From contig KN817710.1 of NCBI GenBank assembly GCA_000827495.1, forward strand, positions 19,619 through 48,990: 29,372 bases of DNA. The letters are read 5' to 3'. Made by a program: the position numbers and the translations under genes. Shown here in pieces: positions 10,696 to 20,000 of the stretch. Source of the DNA: Hypholoma sublateritium FD-334 SS-4 (lineage: Eukaryota; Basidiomycota; Agaricomycetes; Agaricales; Strophariaceae). Every line of letters begins with the position of its first letter. Position 1 is the stretch's first letter. The notes under the pieces were generated by a model. It was not told the DNA's origin and did not search any database. It was given only the letters and a program-made list of their open reading frames with translations.

Positions 10696-12717
10696 GTCAA
10701 ATGGTGATAAGGGTAAAAGTAGTAGGGTGTGCGGGTGAAGAGAGTTGTGAGCGTGTATCTGCGATCCCCGGGGAGGTCGAGATGGGGGATGGACGAGAGG
10801 ACGGCGCCCCTTTTGTACTCAAAACCGAGTCATCTCGCGCGCAACGAGGCACAGATCGATAACCTATCCTCGAGGCAGGACACCACCCACTCCGCCTGAT
10901 TATTGCCCATGCGCATCACACGAGGCCTGATTAAGAATGTTCGCACCACATCCTGTGTCAGACAACAGTCGAAATACCCAGTGGCCGCAATCTGTGCTGT
11001 GCGCGCTGAGAAGCGATGGTAGAGATATATGATATATGAACGTCTATCAGCCCTTGCTCGCGGTAAGCAAGCCATATAAATGCAATCGATGGCGGCTAGC
11101 AGTGGCACAAGTGTAAGGTTCTACTAACATGCTCAAGACATGTGTCCGTCCTCACCGTGTATGTCCTCGAAACACATCCGCACGGGACATAATCATCACG
11201 AACCACAAACCCTGTCATGATCCATTCCCCTCGATCCCCGCAAGCTCTTCGTCATTGCTTTATTTACTCTGCTTTCTTCCACAGTACTATCTATAGCGCC
11301 TCGACAGTTTCTGTGGGCAAGGCTTATTTCAACTGCTAATGACATGTACTTATGTAGCTGTAGATCGCTGAATAAGGCGACGCGTTAATAACTTGAAGGC
11401 GTATACTTGCTATCTTATCTTCATCTGATAAATTATATCGTGGCCGCGGACCGAAGAGCGACATAAATAAGCAGGGAAATCCCAGGGGATTACACAGCAG
11501 GGTCGCTGCGAGTAGCCTACCTGCATAATCTCGCGCAAGGAATCGTCTAATTAACTGTGACATTGCCGGCTCGTCGAACAGTAGCGGCCTCATTGCGCCG
11601 CGTATCACTGTGTGCGCCCTTCAGTGCCCGGCGCCCAGTGTCCAGTGCCCACAACCATTCTGCACCCCTACTCCTAAGGCTTCGAAATGCGAAACTGAGC
11701 GCGGATAGCAGATCGCCGGGATTATTTAATGTTATGAGGATCCGGGACCGCCTCGCACACTCGCGCATCATATTAATCCGTAGCTACATATCGCCCATAG
11801 TACTATACCTAATAATCATAATCCAGTGAATACGCTTGAACTGGCGCTTGCCTGGGCATAATTAAATCGCGGGACGCCTTTCAGTCAAGTGGAGAGATCA
11901 AGGTTACCTAAATGCTTTAATATTTGCACGAGTCGCCGACACACGCTGCGCCTCATTGCATCGCGTATCAGGTCGCCAGTTATACTGAGAATTTAATGTT
12001 CAGGACGAGGTCCGGCCATTCCGACTCCAGGTTCGCTCCAAGTCCAGAATGTAGACGATGCGCGGTGGGCGCGCACTGCGCGGCGCGCCCTGGCCGCCTC
12101 GGCGCATCAATCAAGCGCCTGCGCAGCACAGCCACACGCGCGCCTGCGAGAGAGCTGCGAGCGACCTCGATCGCTGGAGCGGCGCAATGCTGGGCGTCCG
12201 AAAGGCACTGCGCGGCGGCTCCTCATGATCATGAACACTAATGTAAATTCAAACCCATTGGAAATAAATGTGCATTCCATTCCCAGTGCCGGCGCGTCGA
12301 ATGTTAGTCGCTGCACATCACTTTGAGCAACAAAGGCGAGTGCAATTTTCATTTAGCACGATGCTCTCTGACATATGCATTTCACTCCAAATACGAAATC
12401 TCGAACTTTAATATATTCCGGCGTCTAACTACATAGACAGCAGACATCGAGTCAACTCCTTTATTACGATCAGACATTGGGTATTGGGGAGGGGAATGGT
12501 TTTCTGGGGGGGAACATGACCGCGCATAGTATGGCGGAACAAAGCTGTTCCGGGGGCGCAGCGTGGGTGGGGTGGAGAAGGCGTTGGCTGGGACGGCAGT
12601 CCAGGCGCGAAGCATGGCATGGATATACCGCAGTCGATTTGGTGATGATGATGTGGGCAGAGATGCCGTTTCACAGCACGATCGCGTTCGCATGAGGGTG
12701 AATGCTGGGCCCGCGGC
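10696..12717. other. Long gene-free stretch
   Basis: Two kilobases without a supported gene. Open frames are short, occur on both strands and contain no recognisable peptide. 11,100-11,900 is mixed in composition and 12,040-12,240 is GC-rich. The right end is probably the 3' flank of the gene ending at 12718. No tRNA, repeat array or transposase was seen. Confidence 0.4.
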
Positions 12718-13255
12718 CTAGTCCTCCTCGGCGATGGCGCTGAGCGACGAGCCCTTCCGACGGTGGCCCGGCTTGAAGGTCGACGCGACCTTCGAGGTGG
12801 GGGGCGCGTACGCGACGGCCGGCACGCGGCGCGCGGTGTTGCTGCGCGGCGTGGTGTAGATGACGGACGCCTCGTCGTCAGACGAGGAGAAGTCGTCCGC
12901 GCTGAGACTGTACGCCTCCGCGAGGCGGTTGGCCATGAGCTCGATGGGGTCCGCGTATGGCTCGGAGATGAGCTTCCTGGGCTATATTAAGTTGAAATTA
13001 GCGACGCGGGGCGACGTGATATGAAGATGATATGCGTACCGATGAAGGCACAGGGGATGCCGACGGAGACACCAAGCCCTGCACGGGCGAGTTGCTGCGC
13101 GACTTGGAGGCGTTCACGAACGCGAGGCGCTCGAGGCGCTGTACTTCAGACTCGGTGAAGTTGAGCTGACGGCCCTTGGCGTCGTAGCGCGTGGTGGGGA
13201 GGGTGGTGATGAATGGGGAGCCAAAGTGCGAGGGCAAGAGGAACGAGGACGACAT
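12718..13255 (-). CDS. Hypothetical basidiomycete protein, 159 aa
   Basis: Exons 13255-13040 and 12981-12718 join in phase 0 across a GTACGC...TATATAG intron. The N-terminal part (MSSSFLLPSHFGSPF, then TESEVQRLERLAFVNAS) may hold one helix. The middle is Ser/Pro-rich (SPVQGLVSPSASPVPSS). Exon 2 opens with PRKLISEPYADPIELMANRL, an amphipathic helix, then an acidic serine cluster (DDFSSSDDEAS), and ends KGSSLSAIAEED. Many SP and S-D-D/E sites suggest a phosphorylated, mostly disordered protein; this is inference. No domain was recognised. GC3 is high, as in its neighbours. A TATA box lies about 75 nt upstream of the ATG. Confidence 0.7.
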
Positions 13256-13328
13256 TGTGCTTTGTTGCTGCGGGTGCTTGTATCAACGCGGTGGGATATT
13301 GGTGGGGAGCAGTTTTAGAACGCTGGTT

Positions 13329-13336
13329 GTTATATA
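13329..13336 (-). promoter_or_regulatory. TATA box of the 159-aa protein gene
   Basis: TATATAAC on the minus strand, about 75 nt upstream of the ATG at 13255, within GGGCTATATAAC. Confidence 0.5.
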
Positions 13337-14733
13337 GCCCTGGGGATGCAGGCTTTTTCTGAAATGAGTCATCGTAGCAGATCAAAGAGCCGGTTATGCA
13401 CCTGATTCCCAGATCGATCGGCAGGCATGCGCGTTGCCGATGACACACCCAAACAGTCGCCGGCCTCCCGTCCGCCACGCCTCCTCCACCCTGTTATATT
13501 CACCCTTTCCTTTATGCTCGCCTCGTGCAGCGCTAATGGTTATCGTGAAAGAGATAGAACGTTCTCCCTTTGCGCTTCGCAGGTTCATCGTCAAAGGCAA
13601 CGAGCAGAAGGCCGCCGGATGGCGCGGCCCCCCGGGAAATATTACGTTACCATGCCTGCTTGCTTTGCAACTGCGTTGCGTAGTCAGCAACTTTTCTCTC
13701 AAAGCCCTCCGGCAGAGCCGCTGACACGGCTCGCGATTCCTCATCCGCAAAGACACGTCAGCGGCGCGCCCTATCCCCGGCCCATTTTTAACCAGGACTA
13801 ATCTCGGTGGTCCGCACGATGGCTGTGCGTGTGCGTGCGCAGCCCGTTTGCAGCCCGCACTTCACGCTCGATGCCACGCCTTTGCGGCGCGAGCGCGATT
13901 ATTGTTATGGCGCAAGCCTAGGTTATCGGCGTGTCATATTTAGCATTCGACTCTGGGGATGACAGAAGGCTGGCGCGGGCCAGGCGCGAGCTGCGCGGTG
14001 GCACGTTCCAGGGCAGGGCATCAAGAACCCCGCATTTTAATTTTGCGCGGCGAATGTCCCCCATAATGCATCTATTCCAATTTCATTTCCAAGAATGCCT
14101 CCTGCCGTCGCATCTCAGAGACATGGCATCTTTCGAATTTCGCGACCTGGGTACCCCGGCACTCTGGGCTCGTCGACTCGGGGATGATCGACGACCACCG
14201 ACCCCGCACAGTTCTGAACGCTATTTTGTACTGGCAACTTTTGCGGGGTCATTTGACATTTGTCCTTCTCACCGTTCAAGTACGGGGAGCCCCCCAAAAT
14301 TGGCAGCATTCTAGGGTGCTCTGTCTTTCTTCTTGGAACAAGCCTCATCGAGCATGCACAGCAATGAATTGGAATATCATCATTCAATATGCACTCGCCC
14401 ATCAACACACAATTTTCGACGTATGGAATAACAATCGAAAGACGTATGGAAGACGCAGAAGCACGCCTGCGTGTCATCTGGTGTACAATAATGATATCAC
14501 CGCAAGCCAGGATCACAGAAGAACACAGACCGCTTGTTAGGCGCTCGACGCTATTTTAAAAACAGGCTCGCCTTGGCGGACGACCTGCCGCGCCGAGACG
14601 CAATATCTGCGTCAGTAACGGTGTAACCATAACCATAGTCACCCAGCCCGCGGCGTATCCCCACAGATCCTAGTGAAGGCGACCTAACATCGACTGCTGC
14701 CTACGCTACATATTATTGTACAACCTGCAGCAA
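13337..14733. other. Gene-free stretch
   Basis: No gene can be supported. Open frames occur on both strands with no consistent codon bias, no splice-consistent model and no recognisable peptide. No repeats of note. Confidence 0.35.
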
Positions 14734-14955
14734 CTATTCGCAAATGTATTCGAAGCTCCATGGCCAGGCGAGGGGGATGGTGGAGACTACGGGCGTCTCC
14801 GTGATCAGGCGCCAAGCGTCCGCGCCGCAGCGCGGCAGCAGGAAGCTGGAGCACCGCATCGGCTTCATCGTTGCGCCTTCGAGTTTCCACGCAGCGTACA
14901 CACACAGGAGGGGCGCGCCGCGCCCGCTCAGCGCTGCGCACTCGCCCCACTCCAT
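14734..14955 (-). CDS. Possible small ORF with coding-like GC3 bias, 73 aa
   Basis: A single open frame starting MEWGECAALSGRGAPL and ending PWSFEYICE. About three quarters of its third codon positions are G or C, as in the real genes nearby, and it is unusually rich in Trp and Cys. It could be a stand-alone small protein or one exon of a lost or larger gene. No promoter, partner exon or family was recognised, so this is only a candidate. Confidence 0.22.
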   Translation of the reverse strand: MEWGECAALSGRGAPLLCVYAAWKLEGATMKPMRCSSFLLPRCGADAWRLITETPVVSTIPLAWPWSFEYICE

Positions 14956-15356
14956 TAACTAATTACGGCGCATGTGCCCGGTGGGTGCGGCTGTACGAAG
15001 TCCGGGCCCGGGACAGGGAGCAAATTGAAATACTTACACAGCTACAGCAGGCTCTACAGTATTTGCCGGTGGGGCGAATTTCAACGACGCGGGGATGGCG
15101 CGCCGCTGAAATGCGGACCCTCCGCCCACACGGGGGTCCTATCTGCACTTTTTCTGATAACGATAACGGAGAAATGGCCGGGTACTTGCGAGGCTTAAAG
15201 GGCCGACATCGGGTCGGAGGGCCAGATACTTTTTGACAGCCTGATTGACCAGATGAGTTTTCTATGTTAGTTTCTGGAGTAGAGAAGTTCTAAAAGTACC
15301 CCAATCGCTGTGCCCTTAGCCCAATCAATCTCATTCCTGGAATCTTTCATTTTTGT
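14956..15356. other. Gene-free stretch upstream of the calmodulin-like gene
   Basis: No gene recognised. The stretch leads into the promoter-proximal repeats of the calmodulin-like gene. Confidence 0.35.
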
Positions 15357-15396
15357 GATAAGATATTTCATGATGCGATAAGATATTTCATGATAC
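15357..15396 (+). repeat. 20-bp tandem duplication carrying GATAAG motifs
   Basis: Two adjacent 20-nt copies (15357-15376 and 15377-15396) differ at one base, and each begins GATAAG. GATAAG is the classic fungal GATA-factor site. The pair lies about 280 nt upstream of the calmodulin-like ATG, so an upstream regulatory role is possible. Confidence 0.5.
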
Positions 15397-15614
15397 ATGA
15401 TGCATGCCATCTCGCAGCACTTGAAGATGACGAACTAGATGAAAACCTGCAGGCGCGTCGCGTTACTTTCGTCGCGTTCTCGAAACACGTGTGCATGGAC
15501 GGATTCTCCCGGGCCGTGTCAGGTCCCGACGCGCTGATCAATGATGGGCGCCCTGACAATCTATATTTAGCCCAGTCATCCCCAGTCATTCCTCCTGCGC
15601 GCTTACTGCCGTCC

Positions 15615-15638
15615 TGCACACCTTTCTGCACACCTTTC
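15615..15638 (+). repeat. 12-bp direct repeat upstream of the calmodulin-like gene
   Basis: TGCACACCTTTC occurs twice in tandem, 41 nt before the ATG at 15679, so it probably lies in the 5' leader. Function unknown. Confidence 0.5.
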
Positions 15639-15678
15639 TCAACAGACTACTCATCCACTCGAGGAGCGATTTCTGAAA

Positions 15679-16712
15679 ATGTCCCAGCATATCGTGAGTT
15701 TTCGTTCTTTCTCTGCCTTTTCAGATGTGAAATTACAACCTTTGACCTCGACGTTTTCCATATTGCAGAGTCCAGGTTAGTGAGCGTCCGCGGTGATCCC
15801 ATCGCAGCGCAAATACCCAACTCCGTATGCGTGGAGGAGTTCTCTCCGATATCTGACGTATCCCTGTTTTCTTGTTGTCCGTGTTCCAACGGCATGTAGA
15901 CGACCTTGCTTGTACGTCCCCCACACCCCCACTTCCATGGTCGCGACGCTCACGGTGGCTCCCCCTCCGTGCACCATCGGCATGATCAGCCTACACCGAC
16001 GCATTTACCGCGTTTGACAAAGGTGCGCACCGCGCCCGATTCCTTATCGCCTCACTACTACTGACATCTACACACCTTACTCGCCCCCACCCTTCTCCCT
16101 GCCACCGCACAGACGGCGACGGCACGATCACGACCGCCGAGCTCGGCGCCGTCATGCGCTCGCTGGGCCGCACGCCGACGGACGCGGAGCTGCAGGAGAT
16201 CCTGCGCGGCGTCGACCGCGACCAGAACGGGACCATCGAGCTCGCGGAGTTCGTCGAGCTGATGGGGCGCAGCCACCAGACGCTCTCGCCCGGCGCGGAG
16301 CCGCAGGACGAGCTGTGGCAGGCGTTCGCGGTGTTCGACAAGGACGCGAGCGGGAAGATCAGCATCTCGGAGCTCGAGGTCGTCATGCATAGCTTGGGTG
16401 CGTGATTCGCGTCGCTCTGCCAGACTGCGCAGGTGACCCGTCCCGGGGCTGAATTAATCGATGCTGATGCAGGGGAGCGCCTCACGCCGGATGAGCTAGA
16501 AATTATGATAAAGGAAGCCGACCTAGACGGAGATCATGAGATCAGTTTTGCAGGTGAAGTGCTCCTTCTTCACTCGGTTTATGACATATTAACACTTCGA
16601 ATGCGGCGTAGAATTCAAGAAGGTCTCTGGTATACTCCTACCGTTTATAATTGTCTTCTACTAATGCTTCTTGTACTTATAGATGGTCACGGAAAGGAGC
16701 ATGTCCTCTTAA
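15679..16712 (+). CDS. Calmodulin-like protein, four EF-hands, with microexons
   Basis: Calcium-binding regulator, predicted cytosolic. Exons 15679-15693, 15769-15775, 15900-15911, 15990-16022, 16113-16397, 16473-16553, 16612-16622 and 16683-16712 join in frame to 157 aa. The four EF loops are [12 protein letters not shown] (1), [12 protein letters not shown] (2), [12 protein letters not shown] (3) and [12 protein letters not shown] (4). Each has Asp at position 1 and Glu at position 12. Loop 4 has His where Gly is usual at position 6. Exons 2 and 3 are only 7 and 12 nt; joining them restores MSQHISPDDLASYTDAF, matching the calmodulin-type N-terminus. Length is close to calmodulin (about 149 aa), with a longer central linker ([12 protein letters not shown]). 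The end is less sure: exon 7 as given uses a GTCTCT donor and yields [22 protein letters not shown] donor at 16630 would give another tail reading on to 16873. It is a divergent paralogue, not classic calmodulin. Confidence 0.85.
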
Positions 16713-17086
16713 TGAAATTTCCACGGTTGGAGATGATACCACGAAATCTATACCGCCAATCTATAAGACACAAAGTTTCGGTAATACTACTAGGGATGCT
16801 TCACTATTTCATGTACATATATACCGCTCTCCATCTTGCTCAAGCCATCCCGCCAATTTACTGCCATCTCTAGCAAGCCAAAACATTCTGATACTTGTCT
16901 GATAATATCAAATATTCCTGAAAACCACATGTCGAGCAGGACTACGAGCAGGTATGTATATAGTAAACCACAGGGGAATTATTGATACACGAGACACCAC
17001 CCCAATTACAGATATAGATAGGCAGCATTTAAAGGCCGCGGATAGATAGAGATATGTATAACCAAGTCAAATGATCGAGCTCAAAT
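16713..17086. other. Convergent intergenic region with ATAGATAG repeats
   Basis: The 3' ends of the calmodulin-like gene (plus) and the ABC transporter (minus) face each other here. The DNA is AT-rich, with short GATA/ATAG runs near 17013 and 17041-17052. No gene was recognised, except the possible alternative 3' extension of the calmodulin-like gene to 16873. Confidence 0.5.
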
Positions 17087-20000
17087 CTAACTTGAGCCCG
17101 AAGAACTAGCTTGTGCCATGGCATAGAGCGCCTTTTTGTCCCCGCTACCTTCAACGAGAGCCTTGAATTGACCGCCCTTCTTTTCCAGTAGCGTCTGCGG
17201 CGAGTCAAATTCAACCTAGGGTTGTCTACGTCAGCGTGCATACACAATACAAGAGAAGATGTGAACATACAATACGTCCGCTGTCCAAAACCATCTATAT
17301 TAAGTGAAAAGTACTTAGTATGGTAAATTGCAATCCAATTATCGTGCAAAACTTACAATCTTATCCGCATCCATAATTGTCTGCAAGCGATGCGCGACGG
17401 TCAGGACAGTCACATCCGAGCCTAGCTCATTACGCAGCGATGACTGGATAACAGAATCCGTCTTGTGGTCTAAGGACATCGGACCAGGTTAGTCAACCAT
17501 GTCTCCCCTACAGTGCAAGAGCATGCATACCAATGGCAGATGTAGCTTCATCCAAGATCAAAAGCTTGCTGTTCCGCACAATTGCACGGGCCAGAGCAAT
17601 GATCTGGCGCTGGCCAACAGACAGATTGTTGCCGCCGCTGGAGACCTCGCTGTCCAAGGTAAGCCGCGCTTCGTCGGCCTCGCTCTGAAGCGCGAAGAGT
17701 CCGGATGCACGGAGAGCGTTGTTAAGCGTGAGGTCGTCATGCTGGTCGAAGGGGTCCAGGTTACGGCGGAGCGAGCCTATGTACAAATAGTCAGTCTTCA
17801 AAATCCGGGTGTCAGTCGTTCGGACGCACCGCTAAGGAGTTCAGGCATCTGCGGGATGATGGTGATGTTAGAACGGAGTTCGTCGAGGTTGAGTTTGGCG
17901 GTTAGTTGCTCGTCGTAGAAGACTTCGCCCTCGGTGAGGATGCAGCGGAGCAGAGCAAGGGTCAAAGAGCTTTTTCCACTACCAGTCCTTCCGACTAAAG
18001 AGTGCTCAGCCAAATAATCATTGAAAATGAGAAAACAAAGACTAACCGATTCCAATTCGTTCACCGGCCTTCACTGAGAACGAGATATCGTGCAAGACTT
18101 TCGGCCCACCCTGATTTGGTATCCGGCGTGAGTATACCAGTCTACCAATAACCCAACTCTACACACTGTGGAGTAACGGGCAGAAAGTCCCTTGACGTGG
18201 AGCTCTCCGTTCGTTGGCCAGGCTGCAGGAGGCTTGCCGGCTGGGGTGGACTTAGGCTCATGATCAATGTCAAGATATCCTTGAATGCGCTCCAAGCTGG
18301 AATTCAATATGTTAGACTGTGAACACAACGACAAGGTGGAAGAACACACCTGTTGGCATGGACCTCGAATTCGTTGTAGATTCTCACAAGCCAGATGATC
18401 ATGGAGCAGAATTCAAGGGCCATGTTCAGTGAGAAACCGATGTTGGCAGAGCTGAGCGACTTGCGAACGAGAAGATATGTCGCCAAACTAGCGGTCAACG
18501 TGGCTCCGAGCAGGTCGATTCTGATACCGATCCAACGGTTAAGGTTGTAGGATGTTCGTGATATCTTGGTGAAGTGGTCGATGCGTTTAAGCGATTCCTT
18601 CTTGAAGAACTGCTGGGCGCCATACGCGCGGATGGAAGCTGATAGAGGCTTATTCAAAATATGTTTTTCAGATAGAGCATAGAAAACGCACTCAGGCCTG
18701 CAATAGCGGCACCAAAATGGGCTAAAACCGGGGAGCGGGCATTGCTCATCTCACGCTTGACGGACATTTGCGCTTTTAGGTAGATGTTGCCGATGTAGAT
18801 ACCAATGACAGTCACGAGTACACCAGGAATAAGGAATGTCGGGGTAAATATGACGGGGCCCGTAAGTTTGACCAACATGCAAAGTGCGATTTCGACGATA
18901 GCAGCAAAGTTTTGAACAATGGTACCATCGACTGCAGCGATGTCTTGAGTGCAACGAGATATGATTCGAGCAGCGGGAGTCTCATCCAGCCAACTGTGGT
19001 AAGAAGGTAAGATAGTTTTTGGGATGATATTGAAGTGAACTAACCGAAGAGTTGATCCAAGGACGGAGTCCATGAGCTGAGCATTAATCGTGCGCGAGGC
19101 TCTTTGCGTCCCGACATTGTAGACTGTCACGGCGCTAACGTAAGTCAAAAGAGACGCAAGCAAGATGCCGGAATACAATGACAGATAGCTGTGTGAAGTG
19201 TGTGAGACAGGTCAACTCTAGGCCAATGCAATACAAAGTAAACTCACAATGTCACTCGAACATCTTCAGGGGCATGGGTCTCATATTGCGAGCCCCAGAA
19301 TCCGAGGAACCAAACAGCAAGCATGTTACCGCTGTGCATCAGCGTCATTCCTAAGGTCCACGCAAGTAGGAAGAATACAGGCTTGTCCCCTCCGAGGCCT
19401 TTCAGGAAAAGCATAATAGACTTCCAAGTAACACGACCTTCAGCGATTTCTTCGGCCAATATAAGTTTTCCATCGGGCTGTTCGCCTTCTTTCTTCACCG
19501 TGTCGATGACTTCCTTTTCCAACTCAGCTTCGTCTTGTTCCTGTTCTATTTCATGGGCAAGGGCTGGATCTGCGAGGACTGCGGAGACGTCAGTCCCGAC
19601 TGCATGTGCTACACCATTCGCGTCGATGGAGATGATATATTCCGCGATGGGTGCCGCGAGAGCAACATTGTGGGTCTGGAAAGTGACCGTAAGGGAAACA
19701 TGTCTTACGAACAGGAAAAATACGACTTACAACAAGCAGCACGGTTCGTCCGCGGATTAAATCGCCTTGCAGACATTTTTCAACAATCCATTTTGACCTA
19801 TTAGATGAAATTTAGAAATTTAATGGCGTTAGCAAGGGTTGGCTTACGTGTGTACATCCAGTGCAGCAAGTACATCATCGAGCAATATGATTTGTGCGGA
19901 TGAGTAGATGGCGCGTGCCAAGGTCACTCTGGCCTATAATAATATGAGAGATGAGAAGACTACAGGACAAAGGTCGTGTACCTTTTGGCCTCCACTATTG

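Noticed and set aside
9904..10738. Long plus-strand open frames over the 170-aa protein gene
   Set aside because: They are antisense to a minus-strand gene with very high GC3, which suppresses stops on the other strand; the peptides are Arg/Pro/Ala-rich and family-free.
15390..15899. 169-codon plus-strand open frame
   Set aside because: It runs through the promoter, first exons and introns of the calmodulin-like gene in another frame. Its C-terminal half lies in introns and it shows no domain.
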